Assembly: GCF_022012435.1 (NCBI RefSeq)
Contig: NZ_JAKLUA010000003.1
Coordinates: forward strand, 310,001-374,000
Reading direction: 5' to 3'
Length of the DNA stretch: 64,000 nt
Origin: Bradyrhizobium zhengyangense
GTDB taxonomy: Bacteria; Pseudomonadota; Alphaproteobacteria; Rhizobiales; Xanthobacteraceae
Part shown: positions 18,201 to 26,519 of the stretch, piece by piece
Layout of the letters: each line of letters begins with the position of its first letter
Position numbering within the stretch: position 1 is the first letter of the stretch
Made by a program: the position numbers and the translations under genes
Notes under the pieces: generated by a model
What the model was told of the DNA's origin: nothing
Database searches by the model: none
The model's input: only the letters and a program-made list of their open reading frames with translations

Positions 18201-21200
18201 GTCCATGCTGAGAGCGACAGCGGCGGCGGTACGCTCACCATAACGAGCATCCCCAAGGGTGGTACCGTCACGAACAATGGCGAGATCGATCTCACCGGCG
18301 ACGGGGTGCTGAGCAACGGCAAGCTGACGAACAACGGTACCCTCAACGTGACCGGCACCGGCAATGCGCTGAACGGCGAGGCCGTCACCAATGCCGGCAC
18401 CATCGAAGTGCTCACAGGCGCACTCGCGATCGGTCCGGGATCGACTGTCGATAATTCCAGCGGCGACGTCATTGTCGATGCCGCGTTGACCCTGAACGGC
18501 GCCACGATCAGCGGCGGCACCGTCAAGGGCGCCGGCAACATTGATGTCACCGGCGCCAGCAAGATCGACAGCGGCGCCACGCTCAGCATTGCCACAGTCA
18601 CGGCCGATGCCAAGCTGACGCTGGACGGCATCACGGTCTCAGGCTCCGTCATCACCGACAATGCCAGCATCGAGCTCGACGACATCGTCAAGCTGCAGGG
18701 CGGTGCCAAGATCCAGGGCGGCCCCGTCACCAACAACGGCACGCTGGAGATCGCGGGCGCCGCGACACTGCTCGACGACGTCGTGACCAACCATGGTACG
18801 GTGCAGGTCGACGGCAGCCAGACATTGACGTTGTCGAACACCGAGATCTCGGGCGGAGCCATTGACGGCGCCGGCACAATCGACGTCACGGTCGCGAGCA
18901 CGATCGACGGCGGTGCCACGCTGAGCACGAGCGCGGTCACGGCCGATGCAAAGCTGATGCTGGACGGCATCACGGTCTCGGGCTCTGTCATCACCGACAA
19001 TTCCAGCATCGAGCTCGATCACACCGTCAAGCTCCAGGGCAGCGCCAAGATCCAGGGCGGCCCGGTCACCAACAACGGTACGCTGGAGATCTCAGGCGCG
19101 GCGACACTGCTTAACGATGTCGTCACCAACCACGGCACGGTCAAGGTCGACGGCGGTCAAGCGCTGACGTTGTCGGGCACGGAGATTTCAGGCGGCGCCA
19201 TCAACGGCACAGGTACGATCGACGTCACCGGTGCCAGCAAGATCGACGGCGGCGCGACGCTGAGCACGAGCACGGTAACAGTCGAGGCGGGCACAACCCT
19301 GACGCTCGATACCGCGACGGTCGATGGCGCGACGATCTCGGACAAGGGCAGCATCATGATCGGCGGCACCGTGAAGCTGACCGGCGGTGCGGTGATCCAG
19401 GGTAGTTCGAGCGTTTTCGCTCCCAAGGGCGGAAGTCCCGCCACGGTGGAGTTCAACTGGGGGCAGCTCGGCACGTCATTCACCGTGCTCGGCAGTCCGC
19501 AGCAGGTCGTCGCGACCGACGGCACCGGCGGCACGGTCTCTTCCGCTGGCGGTTCCTTTGAGCTGCGTGACCAAGGCTATGGCTGGTTCGGGAATTTTGC
19601 GCCTGGAACCCATCTGCTGTGGGATCGTGGGGCCGGCCCCGACATCACCATTAAGTTCGCCGCGCCGGTCTCTTCGGCGGGGGCGCAAATCCAGGCCGAT
19701 TACTACGGAAGCTTCACCGCCGAGATCATTGCCTATGATCTGGGCGGCAACGTAATCGGTACTGTTAGCAAAGACGGCGTAAGCAACGGTAACAGCGACG
19801 GGTCGGCGATCTTCATCGACCTGGTCGGCAGCAGTGCTGACATCGCCATGGTCAAGTTCATCCTGACCAGCGCGAGCTATTCGCTGAACGATTTTGCCCT
19901 CGGCCCGGTGCAATTCTCGGAGGGTTCCTCCGTCGGTGGAAGCGGCCCGATCGTCAATAACGGCACGCTAGAGATCGAGGGCGCCGCGACGCTGCTGGAT
20001 GATATCGTCACCAACCACGGCACGGTGTCGGTCGATGCTGGTCAGACGCTGACAGTGTCAGGCACGGAGATCAGCGGTGGCTCGATCGCCGGACCCGGTA
20101 CGATCGACGTCACCGGCGACAGCGCGATTGACGGCGGGGCAACGCTGAGCGCCGGCTTCGTCACGGTCGAGAACCTCCAGGCTCTGATGCTCGATGCGAT
20201 GACGGTCGATGGCACAGCCATCACCGTCAAGGGCAGCATCGAGCTGGACGATACCGTCAAGCTGCAGGGCGGCGCGAAGATCCAGGGTGGCCCGGTCACC
20301 AACAACGGCACGCTGGAGATCTCAGGCGCGGCGACGCTGCTTAATGACGTCGTTACCAACATCGGCACGGTGCAGGTCGACGGCAGTCAGACACTGACGC
20401 TGTCGAACACCGAGATCTCGGGCGGGGCCATCGACGGCTCGGGCACCATCGACGTCACGGTCGCGAGCAAGATCGACGGCGGCGCGACGTTGAGCACGAG
20501 CGCGGTCACGGCCGATGCGAAGCTGACCCTGGACGGCATCACGGTCGCAGGCTCGGTTATCACCGACAATTCCAGCATCGAGCTGGACGATACCGTCAAG
20601 CTGCAGGGCGGCGCGAAGATCCAGGGTGGCCTGGTCACCAACAACGGCACGCTGGAGATCGCGGGCGCCGCGACGCTGCTCAACGATGTCGTGACCAACA
20701 TCGGCACGGTGCAGGTCGATGACGGCCAGATCCTGACCCTCGCGGGCACCGAAATATCCGGCGGCGCCATCAATAACTACAGCGGCCCGTCGGGCGGCAT
20801 GATCAACGTCACCGGCGACAGCACGATCGACGGCAACGCGGCCCTGAACAAGGGCACTGTGGCGGTTGCGAGCGACATCACGCTGACATTCGACGATGCG
20901 ACCGTGTCGGCAAGCGAGATCACGAACAACGGCACCGTCAAGGTCGAGGCCGACAAGAAGCTGACGCTGGTCGGCGCCACCCTGACGGGCGGCGCGCTCA
21001 CGATCGCAGGGACGCTCGCTTCGTCCGGCACCACAGCGGTGACCGACGCCAACATCTCGAACAGCTATCTGCTGGAATCGACGCTCGGCGGGCTCTTGAC
21101 GCTGCTGGCGACGGGCTCCACCCCCAAGATCAGCAATGACGGCGGCACGATCCGGGCCAACAATGCCGAGCTCGACATCAACACCGAGGCCGTCACCAAT

Positions 21201-24200
21201 ACCGGCACGCTGGGCGCGATCAACGACGGCACGCTGAAGCTGATCTCGACTGACGTGACCAACACCGACGGGGCCGTGTCGATCGAGTCGGGCTCGACGC
21301 TCGATCTTTCCGCCGCGACGATCGACGGCGGCACCGTGACGCTTGCCGGCACGCTGGAATCCTTCGGCACCAGCGCTATCAGCAACGCCGACATCACCAA
21401 CACCGGCACGATCACGGTCACCAGCGGCACGCTGACGATCGATCCTGCTATCGTCCACACCCTCGCCAACCACCAGCTGCTCCAGGCAAATGGCGGCGAG
21501 CTGGACATCTCCGGCGAGCAGATCGTCAACACCGCCGATATCAAGGCAATTGGCGGCGGCATTCTGAAGCTGACGTCGCTGACCGTCGCCAACGACGGCG
21601 GGACTGTGACGGTCGATGGCAGCTCGAAGCTCTATCTGTCCGATATCGTCACGATCAACGGCGGTCAGCTGAGCAACTCCGGCCATATTTTCAGCGTCTC
21701 CAACGCCAACACGATCTCGGGCGTCGTGACCAACACCGGCTTCATCGAGGTGCAGGCCGGCACGCTGAACCTCTCCGGCGGGCTCACCGGCGTGGGCCAG
21801 CTGATTATCGACGACAAGGCGACGCTGGAGCTTGCCGGTGCTGACGCGCAGACCGTCACCTTTGCCGGCGGCGCCGATACGCTCCAGCTCGACAAGAGCA
21901 GTCTCGGCTTCACCGGCACCATTACCGGCCAGTCGTCGACCGGCGGCACGTTCACGGTCACCGGCGCGGCCGACATTACGACCTCGATCAACGACGCGCT
22001 CGACTTCACGGCGTCGGGCGGCACATCCCTCAAGCCCGCGAGTATCGTCCTCACGCCGACCGGCACGCTGAAGGGCGCGGCCAACGGCATCGTTGTCATT
22101 CAGAACGGCACCGGCGACATCTCGCTGACGGCGACAAAGGACGTCACGGGCCTGGCCGGCAACGGCATCACGCTGCGCGACAGCGCGACCGGCGTAGGCG
22201 ACATCACGATCGACAATCTCACCGGTAAGGCGACGGGCACTGGCGCGAATTCGGAAGGCATTCTGGTCGAGAATCTGAATGCCGCGAACGCCGGCGACAT
22301 CTCGATCACCCAGCTTGGCGGGGCGGCCGGCGGTGCCTTCGGCATCGATGCGACGACACAGGGCGATGGCGCCATCAGCATCGACGCCGGCGGCAACGTC
22401 ACGGCGAGCTCGACCTACGGCATCCGTGCGCGTAGCTATGGTGCCGGTGACATCGCCGTCGCGACCGAGGCCGGCAGTGTCGTGACCTCGGGAAGCTCCG
22501 GTATCGTGGCCGTCAACCGGGCGACCTCGCTCGACAGTGGGAACGACAGCACCATCACTGTCAACGCGCATGGCTCGATCCATTCTGGCGGCACGTCAAA
22601 CCTGGCTGGCAATCCGCCGGCTGGCATCCAGGCCGGCTATACTGGCTCGACGAACAGCACCGGTGCCAATACCGCCGTTACCGGCACGGTCGTTGTCAAT
22701 AATTACGCCGACATTACCGCCGGGGCGGGCTCGGGCATCGACGCCTACAATTACGGGAACGGTAACGTCACGGTGACCAGCTTCGCCGGCACCACGATTT
22801 CCGTGTCCGGAACTCAGAGCTACGGCATCGAGGCCTCCGCCCTCAGCGGTGGCACCGGCGACATCACGGTCACGCTGGGCACAAGCGTCACGATCTCGGG
22901 TGCAACGGCCTACGGCGTCAAGGCCTACAGTATCGATGCCGGCGACATCGCCGTCACGCTCGCGACGGGCGACAGCATCACGTCGGGCAGCTCGGGCATC
23001 GTCGCAGTGAATTATGCGACAGCGATCGGAAGCGATCTGCACAGCACGATCTCCGTCGAGGCGCATGGCACGATCCATTCCGGCAGCACGCTGAACAACG
23101 ATGGCGCCACGCCGGGCGGGATCATCGCCGGCTACAAGCCGGGCGGCGACGCCACCTTCTCGGGCGCGGTCAATGGCGATGTCATCGTCGACAGCGATGC
23201 CACGATCACGGCCGACGCTGGCTTCGGCATCGAGGCATTCACCTGGGGCGCCGGCAACGTCACGGTCTCGACCGGCAAGGCCTCGTCGATCACTGCCGCC
23301 GGCAACGCGATCCGTGCCTCCGATCACGGCGGCGGCGATGTGAGCGTCACCAACGAGGGCTCGGCCACAGGCGCGGTTGCTCTGGGCGTCGTGGCGACCG
23401 GCAAGAGCAACGTCACCATCCTCAATGACGGCGAACTCACCGCCACGGGAACGGCCGGCATCGTCGTCACCCAGAACGATGCAAGCGCGACCGGCTCGAC
23501 ACATATCACCAATACCGGCTCGGTCGTGGGAGCGAGCGGTCACTACGCGATCTTCGTCCAGGAGAACACGACCGGCGCGGCGGTGATCGACAATACCGGC
23601 ACGATCGGACCCGATGCCCCCGGCAGCGTGACCTCGACAACCTACGCTATCGCCGAGACCGGCGGCGCGGTCACGATCAACAACAGCGGGCACATCAACG
23701 GCAACATCTCGGTCGCCAGTGCCACGTTCGACAACAACACGGCCGGCACCTGGACCGTCTCCGGCACCAGCGTGTTCGGCACGCTGTCCAAGATCGACAA
23801 TGCCGGTGAGATCGACCTCCACGACGGTGCTTCGGTCTCGAGTGCGGACGGGGTGGCGTTTGGCATCACCAACTCCGGCAAGATCGAGAGCTGGGGCTCC
23901 GCCTCGATCACCGGCAATATCACCAATACCAACACGATCGAGATCCACACCGACGGGACGCTGTCGCTGTTCGGGTCGCTGTCAGGCTCCGGCTCGGTCA
24001 CCATCGACACCGGCGCGACGCTCGTGGTCGACGCCGCGGTGTCGCAGACGGTCACCTTCGGCGGCAGTGGCGCCGAGCTCGATATCCAGACCACGGATTT
24101 CGGCGGATCGATCGCGGGATTGGCGTCGACAGACAAGATCGACCTGTCGAGCATCGACTATGGCCTCGGCACCAGTGCGGCCTACGTGGCCAACGACGAC

Positions 24201-26372
24201 GCCAGCACCGGCGGCACGCTGACGATCACCGACGCCGCGGGGCACCACATCAGTCTGACCCTGACCGGTGCCGACTACAGCCACGCGACCTTCGCGGGCA
24301 GCAATGACGGCACGGATCATACGCTGATCACGGTCAACGCCGCCGACGACGCGCCCAAATTCACCACCGATGGCGCGACGCTGACCGCGAGCGTCTCCGA
24401 GCTTACCGACACCACGGGCGTCTCCACGACATACGATCCGTCGCCTGCCGCGACCGGCTCGATCGCCTTCACCGACGTCGACCTGACCGACCGGCCGACG
24501 GCGATGGTCACCCATCAGGACGTGACCTGGCTCGCCGCCGACCACACCGCTCTGACGCTGACGCCGGACGAGATCAGCGCGCTCGAACACGCGCTGTCGC
24601 TGCAACTGACCGGCAAGAACAACGGCACCGTCGGCTGGAGCTATTCGATCGCCGACGGCGCGCTGGATTTCCTCGGGCAGGGCCAGACCGCGACGGTGGT
24701 CTCCACCATCACGCTTGACGACGGCCACAAGACCGACACGACCCAGGTCACCGTCACGATATCAGGCGCGAACGACGCCCCGGCGATCGCGGCCAAGGCC
24801 GGCGACAGTGCCGGCGCCGACCTGAGCGAGACCAATTCGGGGCTCGGCGCGACCGGCACGCTCACCGTGTCCGACGCCGACGCCACCGATCACGTCACGG
24901 TCGCGCTCGATCACCTCTCGGTCTATCTCGACGGGACCTTGCAAACCGACGGCATCGACGGGCTGTCGAACGCAGACCTCCTGAACTATCTCACCGTGCA
25001 GTCCGGCGACATCCTGAACGGCACGGCAACCCACGCCCAGTTCACCTGGGACTTCAATTCCAGCAGCCAGGCCTTCGACTTCCTGGCCGCGGGCCATACG
25101 CTGTCGCTGCAATACACCATCGTGCCCGACGACAGCCATACGCCGACCGGCACCGGCAATGGCGTCGTCACGATCAACATCGCCGGCAGTAACGACGCGC
25201 CGACGCTCGACAGCACCACGCTCGCCTCCGTCGCCGGCAACGAGAGCGATCCGGCCGGAAGCGCCGTCAGCGACCTCTTCGCAGGCAAATTCCACGACGT
25301 CGACGACGGCTCGAGCTTCAAGGCCATCGCGGTCACTTCGGACACGGCATCGTCCGCCGACGGCGTCTGGCAGTACGAGCTCGCCGGCACCCATCAGTGG
25401 GTCGACATCGGTTCGGTCAGCGACACCCATGCGCTGGTGCTGGGCACCGATACGCTGATCCGCTTCCTGCCCGCCGATGGCTTTAGCGGCACGCCGGCCC
25501 CGCTCGGCGTCCACGCCCTCGACGACACCTATACCGGGGGGATCACGACCTCCGCTTCGCCGGCGACGACTGACATCACCGCGATGAGCACCGACGGCAC
25601 CGCGCCGGTCTCGGACAAGGCCGCCACGATCTCGACCAGCGTGACCGCGCCCCCCGGCGGACCGGTCATCGACACCGATCATTTCTACGTCTCGCACAAT
25701 GGCGGGGAAGGCACCGACACCATCTTCAATCTTTCGGTCAGCGACACCGATTCCAGCGCGTCGACGGATGAGTTTACGGTCGCGGCGTCGACCTTGCATG
25801 CGCCGGGCAGCAGCGTCGATCTGTCGCCGGCGTCGGGCTCGCTCGACGACATCAACACAGCGTTCGAGAATGGTGTGACCTACTCTCCGGGCGATCCGGC
25901 ACCCGACCAGGACCGGATCGCGCTCACCGTGACGGACAAGACCACCGGTGCTTACGACACCGTCAACTTCATCTTCGACGAGGCTGGCGACACCAGCCAG
26001 GGCATCACCCTGACCGGCACCGGCGGCAAGGACGTGATCTTCGCGCCGACGACCGGCGACACGCTGACCGGCGGCGGCGGCAAGGATCAGTTCGTGTTCG
26101 CGCCGGGCTTCGGCGGGGGCGACGCCTCGCACACCATTACCGATTTCATCGAGGGCCTGGACAAGATCGACCTGCGCCAGTTCTCGGATGTCGGCTCCAT
26201 CGGCAATCTCACAATCGTGCAGCAGCAGGGCACCGGCGACACGCTGGTCACCTGGCATCAGCAGATCAGTCACCCCGAGGGCGGACCGATCACGGAGAAC
26301 GAGCAGCTGTTGCTGAAGAGCGTTATCGCCGCAAATCTCAAGGCCAGCGATTTCATCTTCCACATCACCTGA
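15267..26372 (+). CDS. giant FecR/VCBS/beta-helix adhesin with RTX-type C-terminus, type I secretion candidate
   Basis: 3701-aa cell-surface or secreted protein; I saw no cysteine in it. Order of parts: residues 46-103, a conserved lead domain (LIFHGEFKRAGLDL to TGDIVSALTG); about 118-235, a FecR-type domain (VIGHVTKLTGSATVV, then IDGTVFGLSSNARM and GIRGTAVLTEI); about 385-690, two VCBS-like beta domains ending in TGTNDKPVI and ITGTDAPAVV; 690-760, a W...NWETGTVP segment; 740-2250, T/G/N-rich beta-helical repeats including four 113-aa copies; 2250-2900, a second repeat region; 3025-3330, VCBS/Ig domains (SGANDAP, AGSNDAP); 3470-3580, a cadherin-like domain; 3600-3701, one calcium-binding LTGGGGKDQFVF motif and ITDFIEGLDKIDLRQF. 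It has no Sec signal; the C-terminus fits type I export. The start is a TTG with no clear Shine-Dalgarno, so the first codons are uncertain. Confidence 0.85.
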   Translation: MNYAGKFDAALTLDGQGFRSSASDHVDSFTAKAHGHVPDGAVVIADPNLIFHGEFKRAGLDLVLSHDGHDVVVHDYFRGDKRAAIASPDGAHLTGDIVSALTGYVQVAQAAPGAAVAQVIGHVTKLTGSATVVRNGVSVILNNGDNVEKGDVVSTGSDSTLGITFIDGTVFGLSSNARMVLNEMVYDPNGSNNSSLLSLVAGTITFVAGETAKHGDMKIDTPVATMGIRGTAVLTEIAFVVPAGGGDPQPQANFQVLVEPNGTTGSYILFDKLTLLPIATVNQAGQMIQISGGNVSVTNALLSPDVQKLINDVFTLKFTDNNTNTKLTNNSTDSITQNGDIVLIKTDTGATATATFVNPVNTGGNLAQGGSDKGVDRIPGAPFASVLDGNGNVVTAFAVTEHAHATGDRADTTGDAVPADTIIFRVNFVDQNLGDRPTVSVDLDPSKLTYTDSAHHDVTASLTALQKQDIAATQIKIAVVADGGNNNNGSATLTYTIPDHAFDFLADGETLTVTYIVSVNNNFSVQPETRQLPITITVTGTNDKPVITTSVPTITFSGGTSVPGGPLTTNVPTTGTLTFTDVDLTDTHTVSVALTGASLPDGTTVPPGPLAAFQSAMSVAIAGGLDSTGTGTGTINWSLADLPVYLADFIPKGEVLTLVYTVTVADEHNATSQQTITVKITGTDAPAVVWIATNQPSGGFWKDAANWETGTVPTSNDDVIVITDQLHGLTPSYPVTIDVAAFGKSLTMDDYDTTVDHTAPQVINHGTLTLAGALTLNADAKFTNAADGTVFVGGAIDVETITRPKTGVVVTNTATITNAGTLTLDAGGVIDTLTTIVNSGTVNLFGGTLTLDTGIANAGGTVQVGSLATLVANAVTIDGGTVNVSGTLELDGINLIENGTLNNSGVVNVKGAVEFASETGFNSAGGLIEVFAHDALTIDQGSRINNAGDVKIDVSSKLTINGATIDGSAITILPGTPVVHAESDSGGGTLTITSIPKGGTVTNNGEIDLTGDGVLSNGKLTNNGTLNVTGTGNALNGEAVTNAGTIEVLTGALAIGPGSTVDNSSGDVIVDAALTLNGATISGGTVKGAGNIDVTGASKIDSGATLSIATVTADAKLTLDGITVSGSVITDNASIELDDIVKLQGGAKIQGGPVTNNGTLEIAGAATLLDDVVTNHGTVQVDGSQTLTLSNTEISGGAIDGAGTIDVTVASTIDGGATLSTSAVTADAKLMLDGITVSGSVITDNSSIELDHTVKLQGSAKIQGGPVTNNGTLEISGAATLLNDVVTNHGTVKVDGGQALTLSGTEISGGAINGTGTIDVTGASKIDGGATLSTSTVTVEAGTTLTLDTATVDGATISDKGSIMIGGTVKLTGGAVIQGSSSVFAPKGGSPATVEFNWGQLGTSFTVLGSPQQVVATDGTGGTVSSAGGSFELRDQGYGWFGNFAPGTHLLWDRGAGPDITIKFAAPVSSAGAQIQADYYGSFTAEIIAYDLGGNVIGTVSKDGVSNGNSDGSAIFIDLVGSSADIAMVKFILTSASYSLNDFALGPVQFSEGSSVGGSGPIVNNGTLEIEGAATLLDDIVTNHGTVSVDAGQTLTVSGTEISGGSIAGPGTIDVTGDSAIDGGATLSAGFVTVENLQALMLDAMTVDGTAITVKGSIELDDTVKLQGGAKIQGGPVTNNGTLEISGAATLLNDVVTNIGTVQVDGSQTLTLSNTEISGGAIDGSGTIDVTVASKIDGGATLSTSAVTADAKLTLDGITVAGSVITDNSSIELDDTVKLQGGAKIQGGLVTNNGTLEIAGAATLLNDVVTNIGTVQVDDGQILTLAGTEISGGAINNYSGPSGGMINVTGDSTIDGNAALNKGTVAVASDITLTFDDATVSASEITNNGTVKVEADKKLTLVGATLTGGALTIAGTLASSGTTAVTDANISNSYLLESTLGGLLTLLATGSTPKISNDGGTIRANNAELDINTEAVTNTGTLGAINDGTLKLISTDVTNTDGAVSIESGSTLDLSAATIDGGTVTLAGTLESFGTSAISNADITNTGTITVTSGTLTIDPAIVHTLANHQLLQANGGELDISGEQIVNTADIKAIGGGILKLTSLTVANDGGTVTVDGSSKLYLSDIVTINGGQLSNSGHIFSVSNANTISGVVTNTGFIEVQAGTLNLSGGLTGVGQLIIDDKATLELAGADAQTVTFAGGADTLQLDKSSLGFTGTITGQSSTGGTFTVTGAADITTSINDALDFTASGGTSLKPASIVLTPTGTLKGAANGIVVIQNGTGDISLTATKDVTGLAGNGITLRDSATGVGDITIDNLTGKATGTGANSEGILVENLNAANAGDISITQLGGAAGGAFGIDATTQGDGAISIDAGGNVTASSTYGIRARSYGAGDIAVATEAGSVVTSGSSGIVAVNRATSLDSGNDSTITVNAHGSIHSGGTSNLAGNPPAGIQAGYTGSTNSTGANTAVTGTVVVNNYADITAGAGSGIDAYNYGNGNVTVTSFAGTTISVSGTQSYGIEASALSGGTGDITVTLGTSVTISGATAYGVKAYSIDAGDIAVTLATGDSITSGSSGIVAVNYATAIGSDLHSTISVEAHGTIHSGSTLNNDGATPGGIIAGYKPGGDATFSGAVNGDVIVDSDATITADAGFGIEAFTWGAGNVTVSTGKASSITAAGNAIRASDHGGGDVSVTNEGSATGAVALGVVATGKSNVTILNDGELTATGTAGIVVTQNDASATGSTHITNTGSVVGASGHYAIFVQENTTGAAVIDNTGTIGPDAPGSVTSTTYAIAETGGAVTINNSGHINGNISVASATFDNNTAGTWTVSGTSVFGTLSKIDNAGEIDLHDGASVSSADGVAFGITNSGKIESWGSASITGNITNTNTIEIHTDGTLSLFGSLSGSGSVTIDTGATLVVDAAVSQTVTFGGSGAELDIQTTDFGGSIAGLASTDKIDLSSIDYGLGTSAAYVANDDASTGGTLTITDAAGHHISLTLTGADYSHATFAGSNDGTDHTLITVNAADDAPKFTTDGATLTASVSELTDTTGVSTTYDPSPAATGSIAFTDVDLTDRPTAMVTHQDVTWLAADHTALTLTPDEISALEHALSLQLTGKNNGTVGWSYSIADGALDFLGQGQTATVVSTITLDDGHKTDTTQVTVTISGANDAPAIAAKAGDSAGADLSETNSGLGATGTLTVSDADATDHVTVALDHLSVYLDGTLQTDGIDGLSNADLLNYLTVQSGDILNGTATHAQFTWDFNSSSQAFDFLAAGHTLSLQYTIVPDDSHTPTGTGNGVVTINIAGSNDAPTLDSTTLASVAGNESDPAGSAVSDLFAGKFHDVDDGSSFKAIAVTSDTASSADGVWQYELAGTHQWVDIGSVSDTHALVLGTDTLIRFLPADGFSGTPAPLGVHALDDTYTGGITTSASPATTDITAMSTDGTAPVSDKAATISTSVTAPPGGPVIDTDHFYVSHNGGEGTDTIFNLSVSDTDSSASTDEFTVAASTLHAPGSSVDLSPASGSLDDINTAFENGVTYSPGDPAPDQDRIALTVTDKTTGAYDTVNFIFDEAGDTSQGITLTGTGGKDVIFAPTTGDTLTGGGGKDQFVFAPGFGGGDASHTITDFIEGLDKIDLRQFSDVGSIGNLTIVQQQGTGDTLVTWHQQISHPEGGPITENEQLLLKSVIAANLKASDFIFHIT
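18624..20760 (+). repeat. 339-bp (113-aa) tandem repeats inside the adhesin gene
   Basis: A unit of 339 bases recurs in frame. The same segment (GAGCT.GA...TCGTCAAGCTGC type) begins at 18672, 19011, 20241 and 20580; the first pair and the second pair are each exactly 339 bases apart. Copies share long near-identical runs such as GGTCACCAACAACGGCACG. A variant unit spans the middle (about 19340-20230) and is interrupted by a different domain. The high identity suggests recent duplication or gene conversion, and copy number may vary between strains. Confidence 0.85.
19401..19946 (+). other. 182-codon domain inserted into one adhesin repeat unit
   Basis: Between GGAVIQG and PIVNNGTLEI, which are adjacent in the other repeat copies (GGAKIQG-GPVTNNGTLEI), lie 546 bases coding a different module (SSVFAPKGGSPATVEF to LGPVQFSEGSSVGG). 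It is aromatic-rich (FNWGQLG, GYGWFGNFAPG, IQADYYGSFTAE) and looks like a beta-sandwich of the kind seen in surface or PEP-CTERM proteins, maybe carbohydrate binding. The insertion keeps the frame. Confidence 0.7.
22436..23160 (+). repeat. second repeat pair in the adhesin gene
   Basis: Two related segments of about 210 bases, starting near 22436 and 22934, code for GDIAV...SGSSGIVAVN.AT followed by ST(I)V.AHG.IHSG and an AGY turn. They are more diverged than the 339-bp units, as expected for older duplication. Confidence 0.6.
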
Positions 26373-26519
26373 TGAACGCCGGACCCGCCCGGCCCGGAAC
26401 GCGGAGCTTGACCGCGGCAAAAAATCCATAATCCTCCGCCATCAGACAATGGCCAACCGCGCGGAGAGGCTCCATGATCGCTCGAACGGACGCGATGCGC
26501 GGCAGGAAGCGCGACTGAT

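Noticed and set aside
20322..22583. 753-codon open frame on the minus strand inside the adhesin gene
   Set aside because: It is an empty antisense frame caused by the GC-rich, repetitive adhesin codons; no ribosome site or recognisable domain, and its translation shows only low-complexity A/R/D/V text.
24762..26429. 555-codon minus-strand frame over the adhesin C-terminus
   Set aside because: Same cause; its composition is compatible with the complement of the adhesin codons and it has no domain.
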